From: SKVR01 sp037441525
GTDB taxonomy: Bacteria > Bacteroidota > Bacteroidia > Bacteroidales > UBA7960
Assembly (NCBI GenBank): GCA_037441525.1
Contig: JBBISA010000037.1
Span: forward strand, 1-41,516
Length of the DNA stretch: 41,516 bases
Direction: 5' to 3'
Shown here piece after piece: positions 25,092 to 33,816 of the stretch. The notes below the pieces were generated by a model that saw only the letters and a program-made list of their open reading frames with translations, had not been told where the DNA came from and ran no database searches. Each line of letters opens with the position of its first letter. The stretch's first letter is position 1. The translations under genes and the position numbers were made by a program.

Positions 25092-25577
25092 TTAATTATC
25101 AGAAAAATCATATATCTCAACCGATTCTACAACCTTACCAGTTAAAATATCCAATGAGTAAGGAATGATATCAAGAGTTGACAATCTGTTGCACCTCATT
25201 AAACGATCAGATGTTGCTACAACCCCTTTTAATAACCCAAACCTTATTATTAGGGATTGACTATAATGCGAACAGGTCTCAGCATACAAGCAATCAGATG
25301 GTAATTGTGGTGAAATATATCCCTGATAAACAAACATTAAAGAACCAAAAAACAGTCTGATAGGATTGTATTTTACGAATACGTTCTTAGTTCTGCTTTT
25401 CATAAAGGTTGTTTTCTTATTCATTATTTGTTTATTATTACTTATTGCCTTCCTTTCCAGTAAAACTCTGTCAAAATCAGCTGAAATCAAGTTTGGAGAA
25501 GAACTTGTCAACTGTGCATTAAGAGAAAGAACAGGTACAAATAACAATAAAAAACTCAACCAGAATATTTTTCTCAT
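25092..25577 (-). CDS. YidD-like (membrane protein insertion efficiency factor family) protein with signal peptide
   Basis: A 161-residue protein. Residues about 70-140 match YidD: NPIRLFFGSL, YQGYISPQLPSDCLY, the central TCSHYS (C96, C102), LLKGVV and RLMRCN (C129). Ordinary YidD proteins are about 70-100 residues, lack a signal peptide and act at the cytosolic face with YidC/Sec. Here a signal-peptide-like start (MRKIFWLSFLLLFVPVLSLNAQ) and a charged spacer precede the domain, so it may lie in the periplasm. An internal ATG at 25424 would instead give a conventional cytosolic form. It lies between the LolA-like gene and the two paralogous membrane proteins. Confidence 0.75.
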   Translation of the reverse strand: MRKIFWLSFLLLFVPVLSLNAQLTSSSPNLISADFDRVLLERKAISNNKQIMNKKTTFMKSRTKNVFVKYNPIRLFFGSLMFVYQGYISPQLPSDCLYAETCSHYSQSLIIRFGLLKGVVATSDRLMRCNRLSTLDIIPYSLDILTGKVVESVEIYDFSDN

Positions 25578-25645
25578 ATTCTTCTTTTATAGCGTTATAT
25601 ACAGAATATAAAAATCCATAAAGGAATAACCACATTTTCTAATCA

Positions 25646-26374
25646 TTATCTTCTTATCTGGGCATCTGCTGGCACCTTGAAATTAAACCAGGGACTTATG
25701 GCTTGCTGGTTCAATTTAAGCTCAGAAAACCTTATTCTGTTAATGATTGAATCATTTCCAATATAGTTGAACTCAGTAATAAGCATTGGAAAATTAATAT
25801 CTCCTATTTGCTGATAATTGGAATAATAAACCCGTTTAGCGATTTTTCTGCTTGTATCATAGTAAGCTGCGTATACAGGCAAAAATTCTTTATGTACCAG
25901 TTTAATGTTGTTGAACAGGCGGTAAAAACTTGCGGGGGGGAACCATTCTGTTACGACCACGCCTTCCTCAATTGTTGTACTCATTAATTGAAATCCTGAT
26001 TCAGCAAGCCCAAGATCCTGTGTTTTACCCTGAAGAAAAAAATAAATCAAATTATTGGTTGTACTATATTCAGCACCTTGCCTATAATTTACAGAATTGG
26101 CATTCTCATCATATATAGTTAATTCGCCCTTAGAGTTAGTTAGTATAACCTGCCCAGCAGGATTGGAATACCTTGTTACAAGATTGCCAGCCAGATGGTT
26201 ATAATATAGGTCTGCTTCCATAACAACAACCTTACCCTTGTGCAGACTCTGGCTTCTCATTTTCAGCATCAGTTTTTCGACACTCCCCGAACTTAATGCA
26301 GCCATTAATGGCAGTGATATAAGCAAAAGGGTTGCAAAGCCTAAAACCCAATGAATAATTAATTTGAACTTCAT
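25646..26374 (-). CDS. LolA-like outer-membrane lipoprotein carrier family protein
   Basis: A 242-residue exported protein. The start at 26374 (MKFKLIIHWVLGFATLLLISLPLMAALS) gives a clean signal peptide; the frame extends 10 residues further. The mature part follows the LolA pattern of antiparallel strands: KGKVVVMEADLYYNHLAGNLVTRY, PAGQVILTNSKGELTIYDENANS, a central helix-like stretch and a C-terminal INFPMLITEFNY strand set. LolA moves lipoproteins across the periplasm. It is probably not the main LolA, because it heads an unusual cluster with a YidD-like protein and two membrane proteins. The family call rests on pattern only. Confidence 0.65.
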   Translation of the reverse strand: MKFKLIIHWVLGFATLLLISLPLMAALSSGSVEKLMLKMRSQSLHKGKVVVMEADLYYNHLAGNLVTRYSNPAGQVILTNSKGELTIYDENANSVNYRQGAEYSTTNNLIYFFLQGKTQDLGLAESGFQLMSTTIEEGVVVTEWFPPASFYRLFNNIKLVHKEFLPVYAAYYDTSRKIAKRVYYSNYQQIGDINFPMLITEFNYIGNDSIINRIRFSELKLNQQAISPWFNFKVPADAQIRR

Positions 26375-26609
26375 TCGATTACGATTAATTAGCCTGAAAT
26401 GCACTTTTTTGTCCTGTATTTCCTTTAGATGAATTTGTATAAAAGTCTGTCAATTGTTTTATTAAATGAATAACCCGTGTTTTATTGGTTCAACGCAAAG
26501 GTTTAAATCTTAGAATCTGGTAGTGAAATACAAAGGTCATCTCAAATTTAAGCAATAATGGTATAATTACTCTTTATAAAAGGAAATTTAGAAATACAAC
26601 CTGAGATAA

Positions 26610-28127
26610 TTATTTTCTTAAAACGATTCTGAAAGTTGTTCCGGTTGTTGATGAATTTTTTACAAAAATCTTACCCTTGTGATAGTTTTCGATAATTCGT
26701 TTTGTTAATGAAAGGCCTAAACCCCAACCCCTTTTCTTGCTTGTATAGCCAGGATTGAAGATAGTTTTAAATTTTCCTTTGGGAATCCCCTTGCCGGTAT
26801 CCGAAATATCAATATATATTCGGGAACTGTTGTTATAAATATCGATACTGATCACCCCCACCCCTTCCATGGCATCGATGGAGTTTTTGCAAAGATTTTC
26901 GAGCACCCATCCAAACAGGTTGATATTTAATGGGACTATGGTTTTTTTTGAGTTATGATCGTTTACAAAAAACTGCACTTTTTTGGAAGTTCGGTTTCGC
27001 ATATAATCAATTGTTTCATTAATAGCATCGACCAACAGAAGGGGCGAAAGTTTCGGGTCGGAACCTATTTTTGAGAATCGTTCGGTAATGTTTTCGAGCC
27101 TTCCAACATCTTTCTTTATTTCGCTGATAGTTTTTTCATCAACACCTTGCATTTTAAGCAGTTCTATCCAGGCAATAAGAGATGAAATCGGGGTACCAAG
27201 TTGATGGGCAGTTTCCTTCGACAAACCAACCCAAACCTGATTTTGTTCAGCATTTCGGGCAGTGCTAAAAAGGATATAGGCAATGATAAGAAATATTCCG
27301 ATTGCAACAAACTGGGCTATAGGATAGTATCTCAACTGTGTAAGAAGAAAGGAGTTGGTATAGAAAACATGACAGGTTCCGTGCTCTGGAAGTTCGATAA
27401 CAAGGGGTTGATTTTTATCGGCCATCATATTGATGGTTTGCTGAACAAACAATGAATCTGACAAATCTCCGTTACCAATATTTCCTGATGCAATTATTCT
27501 TTTCTTTTGGCTATCGGTAATAATTACAGGTACATTGGCCGAATTAATAACCACTTCGCTAAGGAATGAGTTGATCAGGTCGTTCATTACTGTTCGCATT
27601 TGCTGAAAAAGCCATGAGTCTTGATAATAAAGGTTATCAACAATTCCGAGAAGCTCGATGGGTATGGGGTCGTAGGTTGAATAAGCATCTTTAATTTCGC
27701 CCTGAAAAGGTTTTCCCTGGTAATTAATAGTATCCTGACCAATACCGGTAAGATTGCGATGTCCCACAATTATGTTTGACGAATTGACCCAAAGAACAGG
27801 GATTGTGGTGTTTTCTTCAATAATGTATGAATAGAATGAAAAATCGAGGGAGCTGTCTTCTTCCACAATCAGTCTGCGTGTTGCCTGCGCCCAAAGTTCA
27901 ACCCTTTTGCGGTCTTCAATGCGCATTTGTTGAAAAAAAATATTGGTGACTCTCACCAGATTGGCCCTGCTCTGAACAGCATCGGCCCAGATACGCACCT
28001 TTTGTAATTCATCATCAGCGATTTTTCTCACCAGCACGTTGGTATAATAAAGCGAAAGTCCAACTATAACCGCTGCAAAACCCAGCAGATAAATTTTCCA
28101 TCGTTGTTTTTTACCGTAAATATCCAA
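26610..28127 (-). CDS. membrane sensor histidine kinase (orphan)
   Basis: A 505-residue two-component kinase. A membrane segment at about 11-33 (KIYLLGFAAVIVGLSLYYTNVLV), a periplasmic sensor region of about 240 residues and a second segment near 270-290 (FVAIGIFLIIAYILFSTA) precede the H box with H308 in SKETAHQLGTPIS. The N box is ENLCKNSIDAM, followed by the G boxes DTGKGIP and GWGLGLSLTKRI. Every catalytic motif is intact. No response regulator lies next to it; neighbours are ppk2 upstream and the envelope cluster 235 bp downstream. The signal it senses is not apparent. Confidence 0.93.
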   Translation of the reverse strand: MDIYGKKQRWKIYLLGFAAVIVGLSLYYTNVLVRKIADDELQKVRIWADAVQSRANLVRVTNIFFQQMRIEDRKRVELWAQATRRLIVEEDSSLDFSFYSYIIEENTTIPVLWVNSSNIIVGHRNLTGIGQDTINYQGKPFQGEIKDAYSTYDPIPIELLGIVDNLYYQDSWLFQQMRTVMNDLINSFLSEVVINSANVPVIITDSQKKRIIASGNIGNGDLSDSLFVQQTINMMADKNQPLVIELPEHGTCHVFYTNSFLLTQLRYYPIAQFVAIGIFLIIAYILFSTARNAEQNQVWVGLSKETAHQLGTPISSLIAWIELLKMQGVDEKTISEIKKDVGRLENITERFSKIGSDPKLSPLLLVDAINETIDYMRNRTSKKVQFFVNDHNSKKTIVPLNINLFGWVLENLCKNSIDAMEGVGVISIDIYNNSSRIYIDISDTGKGIPKGKFKTIFNPGYTSKKRGWGLGLSLTKRIIENYHKGKIFVKNSSTTGTTFRIVLRK

Positions 28128-28198
28128 ATTTCAGATTATTATTATGAACTGAAAATGATTGATTGCCTGATTATTGCTCCAGAGAATCACAACCCTGA

Positions 28199-29071
28199 TT
28201 ATTCATTAAGCAAAATATTTCGGGCGGTGGCTATTTCTTCCTTGTGGAGTTTTCCTAACACAGGATAAGCCAGCTTTAGGGATGTGAGTTTCTCAACGAT
28301 TATTTTGCTAATTACCAGGCGCATATACCACTTTTTGTCGGCAGGTATTACGTACCAGGGAGCCTGTTTGTGGCTGGTATTTTCTAGCATTAACTGATAG
28401 GCTTGCTGATATTTGCGCCAATGTTGTCGTTCTGAAACATCGCCCATCTCAAATTTCCAGTTCTTACTGGTATTCTCAATGCGTGAAAGGAATCTGCTTT
28501 TTTGCTCTTCGAAAGAAACATTTAGGAAAAACTTTAGGATGGTATAACCATTGTTTGCAAGATACTTTTCAATATTAACAATATCGTCGTAGCGCTGTTT
28601 CCAGAATTTTTCGTTTTCGTGTATCTTTTTGTTATAAAATGGGAGGTTTTGCTTAGCTAAAAGGTCAGGATGAATACGTGTAATGAGCACTTCTTCATAA
28701 TACGACCGGTTAAATATCCCAATATTGCCCCTTTCGGGCAATGCCTTAAGGCATCGCCACATAAAATCGTGGGTCAGCTCCTCGGCCGAAGGTGCCTTAA
28801 AACTTTTAACCTGACAACCCTGCGGATTTACTCCCGACATAACATGTTTAATAACTCCGTCTTTGCCGGCAGCATCCATTGCCTGCAGAATTATTAAAAC
28901 CCCATGCTGAGCCTGGGCATATAATTTACTTTGTAAAAGTCTTAGTCGATCTATCTGTTCCTGAAATTCTTCCTGGGTATCTTTTTTAGAAGTATAATGC
29001 TCTGAAAATGCAGAATCGAACGCCTGGATGTTTCCCTTAACAGAAAAAAGAAAACTTTCTGTGTTGACCAT
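28199..29071 (-). CDS. ppk2: polyphosphate kinase 2 family phosphotransferase
   Basis: A 290-residue cytosolic enzyme that moves phosphate between polyphosphate and nucleotides. The Walker A-like motif is DAAGKDGVIKH, the lid and Walker B regions are GCQVKSFKAPSAEELTHDFMWR and GNIGIFNRSYYEEVLITR, and the C-terminal part has KNWKFEMGDVSERQHWRKY. The pattern and length fit the PPK2 subgroup annotated as polyphosphate:AMP/ADP phosphotransferases (TIGR03709-type), but class cannot be fixed by eye. It is 71 bp ahead of the histidine kinase. No ppk1 or exopolyphosphatase is in the window. Confidence 0.92.
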   Translation of the reverse strand: MVNTESFLFSVKGNIQAFDSAFSEHYTSKKDTQEEFQEQIDRLRLLQSKLYAQAQHGVLIILQAMDAAGKDGVIKHVMSGVNPQGCQVKSFKAPSAEELTHDFMWRCLKALPERGNIGIFNRSYYEEVLITRIHPDLLAKQNLPFYNKKIHENEKFWKQRYDDIVNIEKYLANNGYTILKFFLNVSFEEQKSRFLSRIENTSKNWKFEMGDVSERQHWRKYQQAYQLMLENTSHKQAPWYVIPADKKWYMRLVISKIIVEKLTSLKLAYPVLGKLHKEEIATARNILLNE

Positions 29072-29137
29072 AACGGGTTTTTGGTTTATTGAATTGGATT
29101 ACCTTGCTGCAATTAATAATTTGTTGCATTAGTGGCG

Positions 29138-29145
29138 CAAAGGTA
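29138..29145 (-). promoter_or_regulatory. candidate -7 box for ppk2
   Basis: TACCTTTGC on the minus strand matches TAnnTTTGY, 67 nt before the ppk2 start. No good -33 TTTG is at the right spacing, so this is a partial match. Confidence 0.4.
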
Positions 29146-29168
29146 AAGGAAATAAACCAAAATAGTTT

Positions 29169-31787
29169 TTAATCATCGTCCCATTCAATGATAAACTTGC
29201 CACGCTCCCGGTTTCGAATCTCTTGTTTTTCGACTTCTCTTTGATTAGGCTGAACCGGCGTACCATCCGGAAGAGTATCCTTGCGGTTAAGGCCAAATTC
29301 CTGTCTGAATATCTGTCTTAGGTTTTGTCTTTCCTGGCGAAGATCATCTCTGATTTTTTCGCGTACAGCACGGGTGTCATACCTAAAAACCGGTTCGTCA
29401 ATAGTTCCGGTTATTTTTAAAAACAAGGTGGTTCTCCCCTGTCGATCGTCAATTATATCGCCATATTGTTCCTGCGGGTTTCTGCTTTCGCGATGTCGGC
29501 GGGCCAGCAAATCGGAGAGAAAAATCTGCACGCGATAATCAATATTGTTATTGAAAGTATGCTCGCCCGAAAGTTTAATGTTGATGGCGTTGGAATTGAC
29601 CTCCATATCGGGAATGATGATTTTTTGGTTCTTTATCCTGATTTGGTTTTCAAGGGTAGAAAACTTTACCTGATTTAAATCGCCAACCCTAATGAATCTT
29701 GAAAGCGCCAACATAGGTTTATAGTTAATCAATTCCCCGTTTTCAATTCTAATATCAGCGGTTACTTCCAGCGAATTCCAATCGATAATTAGCCAGGGGC
29801 TCCAGTTAGAGATAAAACTGGCATTGGCTGTAATGCGCCCCCGCAGATTATCATATTCAATGCTTTGTTGTCCAAAATTACCCATCTGGTAAAACAGGTC
29901 GTAAACATCAACATTGACGAAACGAGCTTCACAACCTATCACAAGATTGTTTTCGTCCTTACCATTAATGTACCCTGATGCTATGATATTTCCTTTCATG
30001 GATGCGAGGGAAATATCGGATGCATAAAACATTTGTTGCCTCATACTAAGAACGCCTTTTACATTCTGCGCATCAAATTTTCGAAAAGCAAGTTTTCCGA
30101 TATTGGCTTGTAATCGGAAGTCTATCATTTCTGAAAGACGGAGGTGGTAAATGGTATCGTTACCGCTTACATTGTGTTGCAGAAGCTCATTAAAGTTAAG
30201 ATTGCCGGAAGAGAGAGTTGCGTTGACAAACAATCTCTGATCGTCGAAAAACAACCAGGGCATAACATTGCGAAAGTATCCTTTCATGTCAAAATCGCTC
30301 GATGATGCCTTACCATCAAACCGTTTTATATGGATATCGTTGTTATTGAACCTAAAATCAGCATTAATTGAGTTGTAAATCAGTGGATCATTTTTAAGTC
30401 TGAATGACAAATCAATGGCTTTAATTTCTCCAGCAACACGACTGGCCATAAAATGATAGACAGTAAATTTGCGGTTCTCCCCCATTCGCCCTTTAAAATC
30501 AATATTGACCAGCAGGTCGCCTGAAGCACTTGTAAGTTGTTCCCATTGCAGGAATTTTTGCCAGTCGTTTGCACTGATATTTGAAAAGATTTTGGCTTCA
30601 ATGGCAGGCTCAAAAAAATTAACAATAGTACCATCAGCTTTTAGTTCCTTGTTGTTTAGCCTGGCCTGAAGATTTTTCACTACCAGGGTAGATGACCGAA
30701 TGTTGCGGTTGGCGCCATTATTAAAAGATGCATCGAACGAAAGGTCTTCGAATTTAACCCGGTTTTTGCGTTGGGTTATTTCGCCCATTTTAAGTCCGAA
30801 ATCGGCCTCTATGTAAGGATTGATAGCCGGATTAAGACTTCCGCTTATTGACGCATTAAAATAAAAAGTTCCTTTACTCCTGAAACCATCGAAATACTTT
30901 GTATACTGTGGCGGCAGGTCGGCAATAAAATTGTCCAGTCTGAGATCTTTTGCAGCAATTTTAAGATCGAGATAGGTGTGTTGCCCTGAAAGATCTATTA
31001 CTCCATCTGCCGCAAATGAATGATTGCCCAGAGAAAATGCTCCTTCTCTGAAGGTAAAAACCTGGTTATTTGCAGCATGAAGCAACAGATCAAAGGTCAG
31101 ATGTTTATTTTCGGCAAATAATACTTTATCGGCCACAAGATTATTTACCGTCATATCGCCTTTGATGGCGAGCAAATAATCATCAAGAGAAAATTTTCCA
31201 GATACAATTGCCTGATGAATGTAAAAATCGAGTTTATGGTGGTTGCGCTGATGGTTGTAAATAAATCCAACGTTGGTGAATAATACCCTTCGCAGGTCAA
31301 ACCGGATATCGTCAGTTCCGGTTTCTGAGCCACCTGTTTGTTTCCAGAAAGTATAATTATTCGACCCATCCTGAAATACCGTTAAATGTAAAAATCCATC
31401 AACCACCTCGGCCCGTCGGACTGAGTATTTCTTCCTCATCAGATCGAATAAACTAAACTGAAAATATATTCTTCGTGCCTGGAGAAGGGTATCCCGGGGC
31501 ATTGGCCCGGGAGTTTGCAACATAGTAGAATTTTTTAGGGTAATAGATGCAAAGGGAAAAGACCGGAAAAGATCTATGGAAATATCTTCGATAAAAACAT
31601 CGGTTTGAAGACCTTGGTTTATTTGGGAAACGAATAGTTCTTTTATGCGGTCGCGATAAATCCACGAAAAAATTCCCAGAATTATTATCAGGGAACCGAT
31701 AAAAATTAAACCCGAGAATATCGACAGCCTTAAAAAAGGCCATATATTATTACTTTGCTCTTTTAAAGAATAAAAGAATCGGACCAT
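29169..31787 (-). CDS. AsmA-like family envelope protein
   Basis: An 872-residue protein anchored by one N-terminal transmembrane helix (residues about 20-42, LRLSIFSGLIFIGSLIIILGIFSWIY), with the rest predicted in the periplasm. The long beta-rich repeats (for example DLSGQHTYLDLKIAAKDLRL and IEADFGLKMGEI) and the C-terminal AsmA-like region (ANASFISNWSPWLIIDWNSLEV, IRIKNQKIIIPDMEVNSNAI) match the AsmA/TamB-like superfamily. Such proteins form bridge-like lipid channels between membranes in other Gram-negatives. The tail is arginine-rich and charged (RQERQNLRQIFRQEFG). It lies downstream of the RluB gene on the same strand, with a 67-bp gap. Confidence 0.85.
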   Translation of the reverse strand: MVRFFYSLKEQSNNIWPFLRLSIFSGLIFIGSLIIILGIFSWIYRDRIKELFVSQINQGLQTDVFIEDISIDLFRSFPFASITLKNSTMLQTPGPMPRDTLLQARRIYFQFSLFDLMRKKYSVRRAEVVDGFLHLTVFQDGSNNYTFWKQTGGSETGTDDIRFDLRRVLFTNVGFIYNHQRNHHKLDFYIHQAIVSGKFSLDDYLLAIKGDMTVNNLVADKVLFAENKHLTFDLLLHAANNQVFTFREGAFSLGNHSFAADGVIDLSGQHTYLDLKIAAKDLRLDNFIADLPPQYTKYFDGFRSKGTFYFNASISGSLNPAINPYIEADFGLKMGEITQRKNRVKFEDLSFDASFNNGANRNIRSSTLVVKNLQARLNNKELKADGTIVNFFEPAIEAKIFSNISANDWQKFLQWEQLTSASGDLLVNIDFKGRMGENRKFTVYHFMASRVAGEIKAIDLSFRLKNDPLIYNSINADFRFNNNDIHIKRFDGKASSSDFDMKGYFRNVMPWLFFDDQRLFVNATLSSGNLNFNELLQHNVSGNDTIYHLRLSEMIDFRLQANIGKLAFRKFDAQNVKGVLSMRQQMFYASDISLASMKGNIIASGYINGKDENNLVIGCEARFVNVDVYDLFYQMGNFGQQSIEYDNLRGRITANASFISNWSPWLIIDWNSLEVTADIRIENGELINYKPMLALSRFIRVGDLNQVKFSTLENQIRIKNQKIIIPDMEVNSNAINIKLSGEHTFNNNIDYRVQIFLSDLLARRHRESRNPQEQYGDIIDDRQGRTTLFLKITGTIDEPVFRYDTRAVREKIRDDLRQERQNLRQIFRQEFGLNRKDTLPDGTPVQPNQREVEKQEIRNRERGKFIIEWDDD

Positions 31788-31854
31788 GAAATTTCGGAAT
31801 GCCGGTATAGGTAAATCAGTTTTATTTATATAAAACCCAACTTGCTGCCGATTA

Positions 31855-32751
31855 TTACCTTGTCATCTTCAAAAAGCTGACCTCTTTATCGGTAAGGAAT
31901 CTCCATTGCCCGCGCGGAAGGTCTTTTTTTGTAAGACCTGCAAACATAACCCGGTCGAGTTTTATAACTTTATAATCGAGCGATTCAAAAATTCTTCGAA
32001 CAACCCTGTTCTGTCCTGAATGTATCTCAATCCCCACCAAAGTTTTTTCGTTTTCATTTCCGGAATAGGCAACGTCGTCGGGAACGATCTTTTCTCCATC
32101 AAGTTCTATTCCATGTGCAATGGCAGTAAGGTCTATTTTTGTTAAAGGTTTGTCGAGTTGCACCTGGTATATTTTTCGGACACCATGTTTGGGATGGGTA
32201 AGTTTTTTTGCAAGGTCACCGTCGTTGGTAAGCAATAGTAGTCCGGTGGTATTCCGGTCTAATCTTCCAACAGGAAAAACCCTTTGCTCTCCTGCATTTT
32301 TTAATAAATCCATAACGGTTTTCCGGCCCTGGGGATCTTCAGCTGTGGTAATATAATCCTTGGGCTTGTTGAGCAGAATATATACTTTTTTCTCGGCTTT
32401 GAGTTTTTCTCCATTATACATAACAGAATCGCCCGGATTAACTTTCGTTCCCAGTTCTGTTACCACTTTACCGTTTACGGTAATAGTACCTGAAGAAATT
32501 AAAAGGTCGGCCTCACGGCGCGAACATACCCCAGAATTGGCGATATATTTATTTAGTCTGACAAGCTTGACACCCGAAAACCCGGTCTTTGAATTAAGTG
32601 GTTTTGGTATACCGGTTTTTGCAGCAATTTTTTTATAAGGTTTGCTACCTTCCTTTTTTTTCTGGTAGGGGGAGCCACCCTTACCCGATAATTTTTTGCT
32701 CATTTTTTTAATTTTTTTTCCTGGCTTAGCAGGTGCAGGTTTAATCTGCAT
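31855..32751 (-). CDS. rluB: RluB/RsuA-family 23S rRNA pseudouridine synthase
   Basis: A 298-residue rRNA-modifying enzyme. A Lys/Gly-rich tail (residues 1-60) precedes an S4 RNA-binding domain (63-110, RLNKYIANSGVCSRREADLL) and the catalytic domain with D165 in GRLDRNTTGLLLL and the later RRIFESLDYKVIKLDR. In this family it makes the pseudouridine of the 23S peptidyl-transferase arm. The first ATG (32751) touches the U-run of an upstream terminator, so the ATG at 32703 (MSKKLSGKGG) may be the true start; both leave the domains whole. Confidence 0.92.
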   Translation of the reverse strand: MQIKPAPAKPGKKIKKMSKKLSGKGGSPYQKKKEGSKPYKKIAAKTGIPKPLNSKTGFSGVKLVRLNKYIANSGVCSRREADLLISSGTITVNGKVVTELGTKVNPGDSVMYNGEKLKAEKKVYILLNKPKDYITTAEDPQGRKTVMDLLKNAGEQRVFPVGRLDRNTTGLLLLTNDGDLAKKLTHPKHGVRKIYQVQLDKPLTKIDLTAIAHGIELDGEKIVPDDVAYSGNENEKTLVGIEIHSGQNRVVRRIFESLDYKVIKLDRVMFAGLTKKDLPRGQWRFLTDKEVSFLKMTR

Positions 32752-32781
32752 AAAAAAGGGGACATCAGAATCAATGTCCCC
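32752..32781 (-). terminator. rho-independent terminator after the small helical gene
   Basis: A perfect 8-bp GC-rich stem (GGGGACAT at 32758-32765, ATGTCCCC at 32774-32781) with an 8-nt loop, followed on the minus strand by TTTTTT (32757-32752). The next base begins the first ATG of the rluB frame. Confidence 0.85.
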
Positions 32782-32803
32782 GCATAGAACAGATTCTTAA
32801 TTA

Positions 32804-33094
32804 TTATGCGTCTAACCTTCCAAGTTTTTCGAAAGCAGTGTTTGCGCCTTCCATCATCCTGGCAAGCAATTCTTTGTAAAATGCCCTGAGTGAGTTACCA
32901 TTCATATCCTTACCAGGGTTGTTTAACTCATGCATCAACTGATTGCGTAAGATTATTGTTTCATCTATTATCTGGTCAATTTTTTCAACATGTGCCGCAT
33001 CACCTTTTTTGAAATGGTAATGCAGCAAACATGTTTCGAGAATTTCTTCGGTTAAAAAATTAATATCTTTTTTCAGGTCTTTCCTACTTGCCAT
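32804..33094 (-). CDS. small helical hypothetical protein
   Basis: A 96-residue, charged, all-helical cytosolic protein (LKKDINFLTEEILETCLLHYHF, VEKIDQIIDETIILRNQLMHEL, SLRAFYKELLARMMEGANTAFEKLGRLDA). Similar short proteins are common in Bacteroidota, but I know no function. It has its own candidate promoter and terminator, so it is probably monocistronic. Confidence 0.8.
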   Translation of the reverse strand: MASRKDLKKDINFLTEEILETCLLHYHFKKGDAAHVEKIDQIIDETIILRNQLMHELNNPGKDMNGNSLRAFYKELLARMMEGANTAFEKLGRLDA

Positions 33095-33116
33095 TTTGTA
33101 AAAGTTTTATTTGGTG

Positions 33117-33124
33117 CAAAGATA
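33117..33124 (-). promoter_or_regulatory. candidate -7 box for the small helical gene
   Basis: TATCTTTGC on the minus strand matches TAnnTTTGY exactly, with a predicted leader of under 25 nt before the ATG at 33094. The -33 region is poor. It shares the string TTGGTGCAAA (plus-strand reading) with the box at 33776. Confidence 0.45.
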
Positions 33125-33178
33125 CTAAAATCGCTTAACTCACTGATGATTAAAAGAGGTGGATGATTACAAAAATCC

Positions 33179-33682
33179 TTAGGGAGCAATATCCACAATT
33201 TCGAAATTAAAAATGAGTACGGCATTTCGTCTAATCCCGCTCCCCCAGGGCGGATATGGCCCATAGCCCAGTGCTGAGGGTATAAAAAGCGTTCCCCTGC
33301 CTCCGTTTTTAAAAAGAGGGATACCTATCTGCCACCCCAAAATTGTTGAATGTAATTGAATAAATGCTCCTTCTGATGAATCGAAAATCCTGTCGTCAGC
33401 ATAAAAACCAACGTATCTGATTTTCAACCTTGAAGTTAGAGTTGGGGTTATTCCTGTTCCTGGTTCCTCCATCTTATAAAATATCCCCGACGAATGTTCA
33501 ACGACATCTTTTATCTCGTTTGTTTTTATGTATTCAAGTATTGTTTTTCTGTCGGCAGCTGCAATTGCATCGGGGTCTTCTTTCTTGCAGGCGGCAAGGG
33601 GTAATATAAACACTAAAGCCAAGAAAAATGCGTGGTGAAGTATTTTACCAGAAATCATGGATTTTAAATAATTGTTATTCAT
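33179..33682 (-). CDS. FKBP-type peptidyl-prolyl cis-trans isomerase, putative lipoprotein
   Basis: A 167-residue exported prolyl isomerase that helps fold envelope proteins. Residues 1-32 are a lipoprotein signal with lipobox LAAC, followed by KKEDPDA. The FKBP domain has the expected markers: RYVGFYADDRIFDSS, GWQIGIPLFKNGGRGTLFIPSALGYG and a final FNFEIVDI. The tether is a short helix (AADRKTILEYIKTNEI). An internal ATG (MISGKI) nine residues in is also a possible start. The gene is separate from its neighbours on both sides. Confidence 0.9.
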   Translation of the reverse strand: MNNNYLKSMISGKILHHAFFLALVFILPLAACKKEDPDAIAAADRKTILEYIKTNEIKDVVEHSSGIFYKMEEPGTGITPTLTSRLKIRYVGFYADDRIFDSSEGAFIQLHSTILGWQIGIPLFKNGGRGTLFIPSALGYGPYPPWGSGIRRNAVLIFNFEIVDIAP

Positions 33683-33775
33683 TTTTATCAGGTAGAAGAA
33701 TTACGTGGTTTGTAAATTATAATTGCAAAAAGATTTGGATTTTTGCCGCATTGTTTATGAAAGATTCAATTGGTG

Positions 33776-33783
33776 CAAATGTA
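33776..33783 (-). promoter_or_regulatory. candidate -7 box for the FKBP gene
   Basis: TACATTTGC on the minus strand matches TAnnTTTGY, about 90 nt before the FKBP start. No convincing -33 box is at the usual distance. Confidence 0.4.
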
Positions 33784-33816
33784 TGAATTATTGGCAAGGA
33801 AATAAAAGGCTTTGTC

